From: Alphaproteobacteria bacterium
GTDB taxonomy: Bacteria; Pseudomonadota; Alphaproteobacteria; Rhodobacterales; Rhodobacteraceae
Direction: 5' to 3'
DNA length: 64,000 nucleotides
NCBI GenBank assembly: GCA_030148665.1
Contig: JASBSZ010000029.1
Coordinates: 62,001 to 126,000, forward strand
Of this stretch, positions 44,502 to 52,594 are shown one piece after another; within the stretch, counting starts at the first letter, position 1; each line of letters begins with the position of its first letter. Under the pieces are notes generated by a model that made no database searches, was not told the origin of the DNA, and saw only the letters and a list, made by a program, of their open reading frames with translations. The position numbers and the translations under genes were made by a program.

Positions 44502-45932
44502 TTGGGCATTGCCGACATTGCCGATGATCTGTTCCGTGGCATCGAGGATGCCGCCGCGCGCACCAGCGAGGCGTTGTTCGAGCCGGTGGTACGCCTGGGT
44601 GTCACCGGGTTGAGCCGCGCGGGCAAGACGGTGTTCATCACATCGCTGGTCGCCAACATGCTGAACCGGGGGCGGATGCCGCAGCTGCTGGCGGCCAGTT
44701 CGGGTGCGATACGGGCCGCCTGGTTGCAGCCACAGCCTGATGATGCGGTACCCAGATTTGACTATGAAACCCACCTCGCCGCCCTGACCGGCCCCGAGCC
44801 GCACTGGCCGACCTCGACCCGCTCGATCAGTCAGTTGCGCCTGTCGATGAAGGTTCAGCCGGCCGGCTTTTTCGGGTCTCTCGCGGGGCTGCGCAGCGTG
44901 CATCTGGATATCGTCGATTATCCGGGCGAGTGGCTGCTCGATCTCGGGCTGCTGGACCGCAGCTATGCCGACTGGTCGGCGCAGGTGCTGGATCGGATCG
45001 AGAAACGGCAGAAGCTGCGCGATCTTGGGGCAAACGAATTTCTGGGTGCCGCGCGCGATCTGCATGCGAAGGACAGCCTTGACGAGGCAGACGCAAGGGT
45101 GCTGGCGCAGATGTACACCGCCGTTTTGCAACGGGCGCGAGCCGAGGGGTTTTCGGACGGCGCGCCGGGCAGGTTCCTGTTGCCGGGCGAGCTTGAGGGA
45201 TCGCCCGTGCTGACCTTTGCCCCGCTGCCCAGGCCGGCGCATCCTGCAAGGCATGGTCTGTGGCGCGAGATGGAGCGGCGGTTCCGGGCCTACAGGTCGC
45301 TGGTGGTCAAGCCGTTCTTTCGTGACCATTTTGCCCGGATCGACCGCCAGATCGTGCTGATCGATGTCCTGGGGGCGATCCATGCAGGCCCGCCCGCCGT
45401 CGAGGATCTGCGTCTGGTCATGGCCGACGTGCTGCGGGCCTTCCGGCCGGGGCGCAACAGCTGGCTGTCGCGCCTGACCGGCAAACGGGTCGAGCGCGTT
45501 CTTTTTGCCGCCACCAAGGCCGATCACCTGCATCACCGGCAGCATCCGCAATTGACGGCGATCACCGAGGCCTTGGTGGCGGATGCGCGCAACCGGGCCG
45601 ATTTCGCCGGTGCCACGACCGGGGCGATGTCGATTGCGGCGCTGAGGGCCACGGTCGAGGAAACCCTCACACACAAGGGGCGCAGGCTGGATTGCGTGCG
45701 GGGGCGCCTGCTGGACAGTGGAAAGGTGGCTGCGCTCTATCCGGGGGAACTGCCGGGCGATCCGGCCCTGATCCTGAACCCCGCCAGGCAGGGCAGCACG
45801 GCGTGGCTGAGCGGTGATTACGGCATCATGCAGTTTGCTCCGGCGCGGGTCGAGCTGCGGCCGGGCGAAGGCCCCCCCCACATCCGGCTGGACAAGGCGG
45901 CCGAATTCCTGATTGGAGACAGATTGCGATGA
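44502..45932 (+). CDS. ycjX: YcjX-family P-loop ATPase/GTPase-like stress protein
   Basis: A 476-residue protein of the YcjX (DUF463) family, with a Walker A loop GLSRAGKTVF near residues 36-45 and a DYPGEWLLDLGLL switch-like segment. YcjX proteins have a Ras-like fold and bind GTP; the E. coli gene is in the phage-shock regulon, so an envelope-stress role is likely. Start is TTG 44502: a TGA lies five codons upstream and AAAGG is well placed. Overlaps the next gene by 4 nt, as ycjX and ycjF do elsewhere. Confidence 0.88.
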   Translation: MGIADIADDLFRGIEDAAARTSEALFEPVVRLGVTGLSRAGKTVFITSLVANMLNRGRMPQLLAASSGAIRAAWLQPQPDDAVPRFDYETHLAALTGPEPHWPTSTRSISQLRLSMKVQPAGFFGSLAGLRSVHLDIVDYPGEWLLDLGLLDRSYADWSAQVLDRIEKRQKLRDLGANEFLGAARDLHAKDSLDEADARVLAQMYTAVLQRARAEGFSDGAPGRFLLPGELEGSPVLTFAPLPRPAHPARHGLWREMERRFRAYRSLVVKPFFRDHFARIDRQIVLIDVLGAIHAGPPAVEDLRLVMADVLRAFRPGRNSWLSRLTGKRVERVLFAATKADHLHHRQHPQLTAITEALVADARNRADFAGATTGAMSIAALRATVEETLTHKGRRLDCVRGRLLDSGKVAALYPGELPGDPALILNPARQGSTAWLSGDYGIMQFAPARVELRPGEGPPHIRLDKAAEFLIGDRLR

Positions 45933-46942
45933 GCGCTGAAAAGGGTCCGGTTCTGATCGAAATGGAAGACGAGGCGGCGACGTCGCCATCCGGGGTCGAC
46001 CCGGCGTCGGCGCCCCCGGTGCCCGACGGGCAGGACATCGCGCCGAGCGGACAGGCGGTTCAGAACATGGCGTTGCTGGCGGCGGTGCGGCCGTCGCTGT
46101 TGTGGCGGCTGTTCGTGGGCGCCGCTGCGGCTCTGCTGTTTGCCGCCCTGTCCTTTGCCGCCTGGGATTTCGTCATGGCGCTGCTGGCGCGGAATGTCTG
46201 GCTGGGGCGGATCGTTCTGGCGGCTGTCGTGGTATTTCTGGTGGCCGGTGTCGGTCTGGCCCTGCGCGAGTGGGCGGCCCTGGCCCGGATCAGGCGTATC
46301 GACAGGTTGCACCACGCGGTCGAGGCGGCGCTTGCCGCGGACGATGCGGCAGCCGCGCGCGCGCTTGTGCGCCAGATTTCCCGGCTGTACGCGCACCGTG
46401 CCGACATGCGCTGGCCGCTGGCAGCCCTTGCCCGGCACGAGGGCGAGGTGATGGATGCGGACGGGCTGCTGCACCATGCCGAGCGCAGCCTGATGACGCC
46501 CCTTGACGCCGCCGCCCGCCGCGAGGTCGAGGCTGCTGCGCGTCAGGTGGCCGCGGTGACGGCCCTTGTTCCGCTGGCGCTGGCCGATGTCATCACGGCG
46601 CTGGCGGCCAATCTGCGCATGGTGCGCCGGATCGCGACGATCTATGGCGGGCGCTCGGGCGGGATCGGCTCGTGGCGATTGCTGAAAACGGTCTTGCTGC
46701 ACCTGGTCGCGACAGGTGCGGTTTCCGTGGGCGATGATCTGATCGGTACGGTGATGGGCGGCGGCATGGTGGGCAAGCTGTCGCGCCGCTTTGGCGAAGG
46801 CGTCGTCAATGGCGCGCTGACGGCACGGGTCGGTGTGGCCGCGATGGAGCTGTGCCGCCCCATGCCCTTTGATGCGCTTGACCGGCCCCGGGTAACAGCC
46901 CTGGTCAGCAGCGCGCTTGCCGGTCTGTTCGGCAAGGGGTGA
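45929..46942 (+). CDS. ycjF: YcjF-like inner-membrane protein (TIGR01620 family)
   Basis: A 337-residue membrane protein always found with YcjX. Two close membrane helices lie at about residues 55-75 and 85-108 (LLWRLFVGAAAALLFAALSFAAW; RIVLAAVVVFLVAGVGLALRE), followed by a helical cytoplasmic domain and the conserved C-terminal DUF697-like part (TALVPLALADVITALAANLRMVRRIATIYGGRSG). ATGA overlap with ycjX shows coupled translation. Confidence 0.87.
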   Translation: MSAEKGPVLIEMEDEAATSPSGVDPASAPPVPDGQDIAPSGQAVQNMALLAAVRPSLLWRLFVGAAAALLFAALSFAAWDFVMALLARNVWLGRIVLAAVVVFLVAGVGLALREWAALARIRRIDRLHHAVEAALAADDAAAARALVRQISRLYAHRADMRWPLAALARHEGEVMDADGLLHHAERSLMTPLDAAARREVEAAARQVAAVTALVPLALADVITALAANLRMVRRIATIYGGRSGGIGSWRLLKTVLLHLVATGAVSVGDDLIGTVMGGGMVGKLSRRFGEGVVNGALTARVGVAAMELCRPMPFDALDRPRVTALVSSALAGLFGKG

Positions 46943-47021
46943 AGTGGCGCGCAAATCCGGCTTGCCTGTCGGGGGCGGTTGCGCCAACATGCCCTCTGAT
47001 TGTATCGAAAGCAGGGAAATG

Positions 47022-48437
47022 ATGATTTATCCGGTTCTTCTGTGCGGCGGCGCTGGAACGCGTCTGTGGCCACTGTCTCGCAAGAGTTACCCCAAGCAGT
47101 TTTCGCGTCTCACCGGCGATGAAAGCCTTTTTCAGGCTTCTGCCCGGCGTTTGTCGGGCGAGGGTTTCCACCCGCCGGTGGTGGTGACCGGATCCGATTT
47201 CCGGTTTATCGTGACGGAACAGCTGATGGAGGTCGGGATCGATCCTGGCACCATCCTGATCGAGCCCGAAGGGCGCAATACCGCGCCCGCGATTCTGGCC
47301 GCAGCATTGCATCTGCACGCACGCGATCCCGGCGCGCTGATGCTGGTTGCCCCCTCGGACCATGTCGTGTCCGACATCGAGGCCTTCCGTCAGGCCGTGC
47401 AGGCGGGGGTGCGTGCCGCGGAGGACGGCGATCTCGTGACCTTCGGGATCACCCCGGACAGGCCGGAAACCGGGTATGGCTATCTCGAGGTCGATGGAGA
47501 GATGCGCGAAGGCCCGATGAAGTTGCGCCGTTTTGTCGAGAAACCGGATATCGATACCGCCGGCAAGATGCTCGAGCAGGGTAATTTCCTGTGGAATGCG
47601 GGGATTTTCCTTTTCTCGACCGAGGCCGTTCTGGCGGCCTACAAGGCCTGCCTGCCGGGAATGGTCGAACAGGTGGGCCGCGCCGTCGAGGCCGCGCGAC
47701 CGGATCTGGGGTTTCTTCGCCTCGACCCCGAGGCATGGATGGGGGCAGAGGATGTCTCGATCGACTATGGCGTGATGGAGCAGGCCGACAACATCACCGT
47801 GGTTCCCTATGCGGATGGCTGGTCCGATCTGGGTGGCTGGGATGCCGTCTGGCGCGAACTGGGCAGGGAAGGTGGCCAGGATGTGGTGCTGTCCGAGCAC
47901 GCCACCGCGATCGACTGCGACACGACCCTGTTGAGATCGGAAAGCGACGGGCTGGAAATCGTCGGTATCGGGCTGAAAAACATCATCGCCGTCGCCATGC
48001 CCGACGCGGTGCTGGTGGCCGACATGAGCCGCGCGCAGGATGTCAAGATGGCGGTTGCCGCACTCAAGGAAAAACAGGCCGCGCAGGCGACCGTTTTCCC
48101 GCGCGATCACAGACCCTGGGGATGGTTCGAAAGCCTGGCAATTGGCGGTCGCTTTCAGGTCAAGCGCATTGTCGTGCATCCGGGCGCCGCGCTGTCGTTG
48201 CAGTCGCATTTCCACCGCGCGGAACACTGGATCGTGGTCGAGGGCACCGCGCTTGTGACCATCGGCGAGGAAAAGAAGCTCGTGACCGAAAATCAGTCGG
48301 TCTATATCCCCGTGGGAACGGTCCACAGGATGGAGAACCCGGGCAAGGTGCCCATGGTCCTGATCGAGGTCCAGACCGGGAGCTACCTCGGCGAGGATGA
48401 CATCCTGCGCTACGAGGATGTCTATTCGCGCGGATGA
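47022..48437 (+). CDS. Bifunctional mannose-1-phosphate guanylyltransferase/mannose-6-phosphate isomerase
   Basis: Type II PMI/GMP enzyme (ManC/AlgA/CpsB group) making GDP-mannose for surface polysaccharide. The nucleotidyltransferase domain starts PVLLCGGAGTRLWPLSRKSYPKQF-like sequence, contains FVEKPD and IDYGVMEQ segments, and the C-terminal cupin isomerase domain has RPWGWFESL, LQSHFHRAEHWIVVEGTA and IPVGTVHRMENPG, including the metal His residues. Two adjacent ATGs (47019, 47022) follow AGGGA; I use the second for spacing. No polysaccharide genes flank it in the window. Confidence 0.93.
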   Translation: MIYPVLLCGGAGTRLWPLSRKSYPKQFSRLTGDESLFQASARRLSGEGFHPPVVVTGSDFRFIVTEQLMEVGIDPGTILIEPEGRNTAPAILAAALHLHARDPGALMLVAPSDHVVSDIEAFRQAVQAGVRAAEDGDLVTFGITPDRPETGYGYLEVDGEMREGPMKLRRFVEKPDIDTAGKMLEQGNFLWNAGIFLFSTEAVLAAYKACLPGMVEQVGRAVEAARPDLGFLRLDPEAWMGAEDVSIDYGVMEQADNITVVPYADGWSDLGGWDAVWRELGREGGQDVVLSEHATAIDCDTTLLRSESDGLEIVGIGLKNIIAVAMPDAVLVADMSRAQDVKMAVAALKEKQAAQATVFPRDHRPWGWFESLAIGGRFQVKRIVVHPGAALSLQSHFHRAEHWIVVEGTALVTIGEEKKLVTENQSVYIPVGTVHRMENPGKVPMVLIEVQTGSYLGEDDILRYEDVYSRG

Positions 48438-48695
48438 AGTATTCGTGCGGATGGCGCGGGTAAGACCCCTCCGGCATCCGTGACGGCGGCAGGGGGCGGC
48501 GCGCCCGCTGTCGCCCCGGCTGCGTGTCATACCCTACTGTCCCTGATGCCGAGGGAGGGATGCGAAAAATCGGGTGGATGAGCATGATTTCTCGCGAAAT
48601 GCGGGAACCTTACACCAACTGGATGACTTGTAGGGTGGCCGAGACCTGCTAAGTATACCTTTCAGAAGTCGAAAAGACGGGGAAGGACAGGTCGG

Positions 48696-49058
48696 ATGAG
48701 TGCGCTGCAGCAATATGGAATCCTTTTCGCCCTGACTTTGGGAAGCATCGGTTTCGTCCTCAGCCTCTATGCGTTGGCCCGTGCCATCGGGCGCAACCGG
48801 GCCGAGCCGGGCAAGGACGTGCCGGCAACGGCAGGCAGCCTTTCGCGCGATCCCGTCTGGGTGCGCTATCACGCACGCTTCGGCGGCTATGCGTTGCTGT
48901 TTCTGGCTTTCGACATGGAAATGGCCTTCATGTACCCCTGGTCGGTCGTCTATCGGCAGGAGGGTCTGGTTGCCCTGCTCGACATGGGTGTTTTCCTTGC
49001 AATCCTGTTTCTTGGCCTGCTCTACGGCTGGAGCCAGGGCGCGCTGAGGAGGCAATGA
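48696..49058 (+). CDS. nuoA-like: Complex I-like membrane subunit A (NuoA homologue)
   Basis: Three-helix protein of 120 residues matching NuoA. It retains the conserved acidic pair in LAFDMEMAFMYPW (Asp73, Glu75) and the third helix LDMGVFLAILFLGLLYGWSQGAL. In complex I this subunit links the quinone module to the membrane arm. First gene of the operon; a weak TTGTAG-16 nt-TAAGTA promoter-like pair lies at 48628-48655 and the leader from 48438 holds nothing else that I can identify. Overlaps the next gene by 4 nt (ATGA), with GAGGAGG before that start. Divergent from respiratory NuoA at the loop (ATAGSLSRDPVWVRYHARFG). Confidence 0.87.
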   Translation: MSALQQYGILFALTLGSIGFVLSLYALARAIGRNRAEPGKDVPATAGSLSRDPVWVRYHARFGGYALLFLAFDMEMAFMYPWSVVYRQEGLVALLDMGVFLAILFLGLLYGWSQGALRRQ

Positions 49059-50872
49059 CGATGTTCGGCGCCCGCCAATCCACCCCTGTCGCGCTGTTTG
49101 CCCCATTGCGCCGGCTTGTCGCCGGGGCGATGGCGCGCGACCTGCGGGCGCTGGTGGTGCCGGGGGCCGATGTGGCGCTGGCCGCGGGGCTGGACCTTGC
49201 CGCGGCGGGCCTGGCGCTGGCCGAGGGGCCGCGGCAGGCCAATGTGTTGCTCGTGATCCTGCCCCTGCCGGCGGCCATGCTCAAGGCGGCGTCGGTCGCC
49301 TATGCGCAGATGCCGCGCCCGCGGGCGGTGCTGGTGCTGGGCGAGGGCGAGATTACCCCGCTGCCCGAGGCCGACGCCACCGGCGCGGCCTCGCAGGAAG
49401 GGCTGGAAAAGGCGGTTGCCACGCTGCGCCGCGCATTCGCAGAGGGCGCCTTTGCCACCGAGGTCAGCGATTTCGACGCGCCGGCGCTCCAGACCCGTAT
49501 CGAATATACCTGCCCGATGCACCCCGAGGTGGTGAGCGACGAGCCCGGCAACTGCCCGAAATGCGGCATGAACCTGGTGGAGGCTGGGGGTGACGGCGGC
49601 CACGAGCACCACCACGCGGCCGCCCAATACACCTGCCCGATGCACCCCGAGGTGGTGAGTGACGAGCCTGGCAACTGCCCGAAATGCGGGATGAACCTGG
49701 TGGAGGCCGAGGGCGACGGCGGCCACGAGCACCACCACGCGGCGGCCCAATACACCTGCCCGATGCACCCCGAGGTGGTGAGCGACGAGCCCGGCAACTG
49801 CCCGAAATGCGGGATGAACCTGGTGGAGGCCGGGGGCGACGGCGGAGACGGGCACCACGATCATGCCCATCACCAGCATCACGGCCAGGACGGTGAGGAT
49901 GCTCAGGTCGGCTGGCTGGAGCGGATCGAGCCAGGCTTCATGTCGATGATCGAGCTGACCGAGGGCACGCCGCGCAGCAGTGACGGGTTGCAGATGGAGT
50001 GGATCGACGTGCCTTTCGGCCCGCTCTTTCCCGGCCTGCCCGGCGGTCTGACGCTGGATCTGACCCTTGACGGCGACACCGTGGCCGGCGTGCAAGTCGG
50101 CAGCGCCGTGGCCGAGGACTGGGCGCTGCCTGACGGCGGGCTCGACCCCGATACATTCGTTGCCGCGCTGGGCGTGCAGATGCGCCTTTCGCCGGTGTCC
50201 TATCGCCTGCTGGCCTGTCGCGCGTTGCAGGCGGCAGCCGGGATCACGCCCTTGCCGGACGAGGACATGTTGCATGACGGCGCTCTGGCGCGCGAGCGCC
50301 TTGCCGAGCGTCTGTTGTGGCTGGCGCAGATGGGGCGCCAGCTGGGTCTGCCACGGATCGAATCGCGGGCGGCCGGCCTGTCGCGGGCGATCCGCGAAGC
50401 GGCGCCATCAGAGATCGACGCCCTGCGTGGGCCGCTTTCGGGACTGGTGGAAAGCCTGCGCAAGACCCCGTTTCTGGCCAGACGTCTGCGGGGAATCGGC
50501 CGGCTTGACGACCAGGGCGTCTGGTCGGGGCCGGGCGGTGCCGGCAGTGACGCGGCCACCCGCCTGACCGCCCGTCTGGACGGTGTCATGGCGGACCTTG
50601 CAGAACTGAAACGGGCCGGGGGTATATCGACCCCGCAAACCCCGGATGTCACCGGGGTAGGCGGGCACGGCCACGCAACGGTGGAAACCGCGCGCGGCCC
50701 CGCCCATCTGCATCTGGAGCTGAGCGCCGGGCGCATCGTTTCGGCCAGCCTCGATACGCCGTCCAATCGTCATCTTCCTCTGGTCGAAACCGTCACCTGT
50801 CAGGCCGAACTGGCCGATGCGCTGGTGGCGGTGGCCTCGCTTGACCTGTCACCCTGGGAGGTTCGGGCATGA
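49055..50872 (+). CDS. NuoB-relic / triple heavy-metal-binding domain / NuoD-relic fusion
   Basis: A 605-residue chimera. Residues about 1-145 resemble NuoB: GPRQANVLLV (58-67; normally SPRQADVLIV) and AYAQMPRPRAVLVLG (82-96; normally VYDQMPEPKWVISMG), but no Cys at all, so no N2 cluster. Residues 151-264 are three copies of a Cys/His metal-binding unit (YTCPMHPEVV...NCPKCGMNLVEA) joined by His-rich linkers (GHEHHH; HHDHAHHQHH), like the HMBD of CopA-type ATPases and CusB-type adaptors. Residues about 315-605 resemble NuoD: FGPLFPGLPGG replaces FGPQHPAAHG, so the quinone-site His residues are gone; the end (ARGPAHLHLEL...SLDLSPWEV) matches the NuoD C-terminus. It replaces nuoB, nuoC and nuoD in this operon. 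Function not known. Confidence 0.85.
   Translation: MTMFGARQSTPVALFAPLRRLVAGAMARDLRALVVPGADVALAAGLDLAAAGLALAEGPRQANVLLVILPLPAAMLKAASVAYAQMPRPRAVLVLGEGEITPLPEADATGAASQEGLEKAVATLRRAFAEGAFATEVSDFDAPALQTRIEYTCPMHPEVVSDEPGNCPKCGMNLVEAGGDGGHEHHHAAAQYTCPMHPEVVSDEPGNCPKCGMNLVEAEGDGGHEHHHAAAQYTCPMHPEVVSDEPGNCPKCGMNLVEAGGDGGDGHHDHAHHQHHGQDGEDAQVGWLERIEPGFMSMIELTEGTPRSSDGLQMEWIDVPFGPLFPGLPGGLTLDLTLDGDTVAGVQVGSAVAEDWALPDGGLDPDTFVAALGVQMRLSPVSYRLLACRALQAAAGITPLPDEDMLHDGALARERLAERLLWLAQMGRQLGLPRIESRAAGLSRAIREAAPSEIDALRGPLSGLVESLRKTPFLARRLRGIGRLDDQGVWSGPGGAGSDAATRLTARLDGVMADLAELKRAGGISTPQTPDVTGVGGHGHATVETARGPAHLHLELSAGRIVSASLDTPSNRHLPLVETVTCQAELADALVAVASLDLSPWEVRA
49505..49846 (+). repeat. Three tandem 123-bp coding repeats (HMBD units)
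   Basis: Units start at 49505, 49628 and 49751, each beginning with the Tyr-Thr-Cys codons. The first two are 41 codons and differ at one residue (Gly/Glu); the third keeps the first about 31 codons and then changes to a different His-rich tail. Near-identity at the DNA level points to recent duplication or gene conversion. Confidence 0.93.
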
Positions 50873-51768
50873 GTACGCTGATTCTTGTCCTTTTCCTGCT
50901 GCTGGGTACCTATTTCGTCGCCGTGATCGAGGAGTGGAGCGTGACCGGCCGCCTGCGCCCGGCCGGCCCGGTGCGCGCGGCGCTCAGGCTGCTGGGAACG
51001 GAATCGGTGCTGGCCCGCAAACCCGACCGGCTGTTTTTCGAGGTTGCGCCGGTCCTGTTGCTGGTGGCGGCAATCCTGTCGCTGGCGATCATACCGCTGG
51101 CGCCGGGGCTGATCGTGACCGATCTGGCAACCGGCGCGCTGTTTTTCAACGCCGCGCTTGCCTATGTTCTGGTGGCGCTGATCATGGGCGGATGGGGGCC
51201 GGACGGGGCCTATGCGATGATCGGTGGCTGGCGTTTTCTGGGCCAGCTGATCGGTTATGCGATGCTGGTGGTGATGCCGATCACCGCCGTTGCCATGCGC
51301 TCGGAATCCCTGTCCACCGTGGTGATCGTGCAGTCGCAGGAGCAGCTCTGGAACATCCTTTACCAGCCGCTGGGTTTCGTTCTGTTCGCGCTGGCCGGCA
51401 TGGCCATGGCCTTTGTTCCGCCGTTCGATCTGCCGACGGGTGCGGGCGATCTGGCCGGCGGGGTCGAGGCCGAATATACCGGCGTGCGGCGGCTGGTGTT
51501 CCGGCTGGGGCGGATGGTGCTGATCCTGTCGGTCGCGTCCGCCATGACGGTATTCTACCTTGGCGGATGGCTGGGGCCGGTTCTGCCCGGCTGGGCCTGG
51601 AGCGCAATCAAGATACTGGTTGTCACTGCCCTGATGCTGGCAGCGGGGCGGGCGTTGCCGCGGGTGCGCGAGGCATCCTTCCTGGCCTGGTGCTGGAAGC
51701 TGGGCATCCCGCTGGCGCTGGTCAACATCTTTCTTGTCGGGGTTCTGGTTCTGGTGGTGCCGCTATGA
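50869..51768 (+). CDS. nuoH-like: Complex I-like membrane subunit H (NuoH homologue), divergent
   Basis: A 299-residue, eight-helix protein matching NuoH but shorter. Kept are PPFDLPTGAGDLAGGVEAEYTG (loop 5-6 region, normally PFDLPE.E.ELVAGY.TEYSG) and FYLGGW. Lost are the first-loop QxRxGPNRVG motif and its Arg, and the YE of helix 5 (here GYAM), all linked to quinone access and proton coupling in respiratory complex I. Overlaps the fusion gene upstream and subunit J downstream by 4 nt each. Consistent with a membrane arm whose quinone tunnel is no longer used. Confidence 0.82.
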   Translation: MSTLILVLFLLLGTYFVAVIEEWSVTGRLRPAGPVRAALRLLGTESVLARKPDRLFFEVAPVLLLVAAILSLAIIPLAPGLIVTDLATGALFFNAALAYVLVALIMGGWGPDGAYAMIGGWRFLGQLIGYAMLVVMPITAVAMRSESLSTVVIVQSQEQLWNILYQPLGFVLFALAGMAMAFVPPFDLPTGAGDLAGGVEAEYTGVRRLVFRLGRMVLILSVASAMTVFYLGGWLGPVLPGWAWSAIKILVVTALMLAAGRALPRVREASFLAWCWKLGIPLALVNIFLVGVLVLVVPL

Positions 51769-52286
51769 CTGCACAGGTATTCTTTCTGGCCGCTTTTGGC
51801 CTTGCCGCCGTCTGGTTCGGCATCGTCGTCTTTCGCACCCATTCGATGGTGCGCTCGGCACTGGCGCTGTTGTTTTCGCAAACCGCGATCGGGGCGATGT
51901 TTCTGGTCATGCAGGCCGAATTTCTGGGTGTGTTGCAGATCATGATGATGGCCACCGAGATGAGCATCATGGCGATTTTCATGGTCATGTTCATGATGGA
52001 TCCCGGCGGCCTGGGCGAAATGGACATGAAGCACCAGCGCAAGCTGTCGCTGGCAGCGGGCGTGATCGCGTTTCTCGCGGCAATCGGGGTCTCGGTGTTC
52101 GCTGACTGGGGGCCGGCTGCGACCGTGGTTCCGTCGGCCGACGAACAGCTGCGCATGCTGGGTATCGAACTGCTGGGCCGCTCGATGCTGATATTCGAAA
52201 GTGCCGGATTGACCATTCTGACCGCGATGATCGCCGCCACTGCGGTTGCCGTGCAGATGCCCGCGAAAAAGGAGGATGCGTCATGA
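51765..52286 (+). CDS. nuoJ-like: Complex I-like membrane subunit J (NuoJ homologue)
   Basis: A 173-residue, five-helix protein. The third helix, normally VQVFVYVGAIVVLFLFVVM, reads LGVLQIMMMATEMSIMAIFM here, so the conserved Tyr-Val-Gly becomes Ala-Thr-Glu and an acidic residue sits at the bulge site that gates coupling in complex I. Followed by MFMMDPGG as usual. Start ATG 51765 lies in the subunit H stop (ATGA). Longer frames upstream are overlap with H. Confidence 0.8.
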   Translation: MTAQVFFLAAFGLAAVWFGIVVFRTHSMVRSALALLFSQTAIGAMFLVMQAEFLGVLQIMMMATEMSIMAIFMVMFMMDPGGLGEMDMKHQRKLSLAAGVIAFLAAIGVSVFADWGPAATVVPSADEQLRMLGIELLGRSMLIFESAGLTILTAMIAATAVAVQMPAKKEDAS

Positions 52287-52594
52287 GCCCCGAACTTCTT
52301 GTCGCGCTGGTCATCGGTGCCGGACTTTTCGGCACGGGCGTTTATGGTGCGCTCAGCCAGACCAACCTTGTCATGATCATGATGGGGATCGAGCTGATCC
52401 TGGCCGCAGCGCTGGTCAATCTGGTCGCCTTCTGGCGCTATCTGCACCCTGATGTCGCCGCCGGGCAGATGTTCGTTCTGATCGTGATGACGGTGATGGC
52501 GGTTGAAATGGCCGTGGGCTTTGGCGTTGCCATCGCGCGCTTCCGTTCGCGCGGGTCGGTCGAGATGGAAGAAGCGCGGGAGTTGAAGGGATGA
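52283..52594 (+). CDS. nuoK-like: Complex I-like membrane subunit K (NuoK homologue)
   Basis: A 103-residue, three-helix protein. Both membrane glutamates that carry protons in NuoK are kept: Glu37 in MMGIELILAAALVN and Glu75 in VMAVEMAVGFGVAIA. ATGA overlaps on both sides. Homologous to MrpC of cation antiporters, but neighbours A, H and N show a complex I-type arm. Confidence 0.88.
   Translation: MSPELLVALVIGAGLFGTGVYGALSQTNLVMIMMGIELILAAALVNLVAFWRYLHPDVAAGQMFVLIVMTVMAVEMAVGFGVAIARFRSRGSVEMEEARELKG

Noticed and set aside
49505-49846. CRISPR-like or non-coding tandem repeat
   Set aside because: The units are in frame, encode Cys/His metal-binding domains and have no unique spacers.
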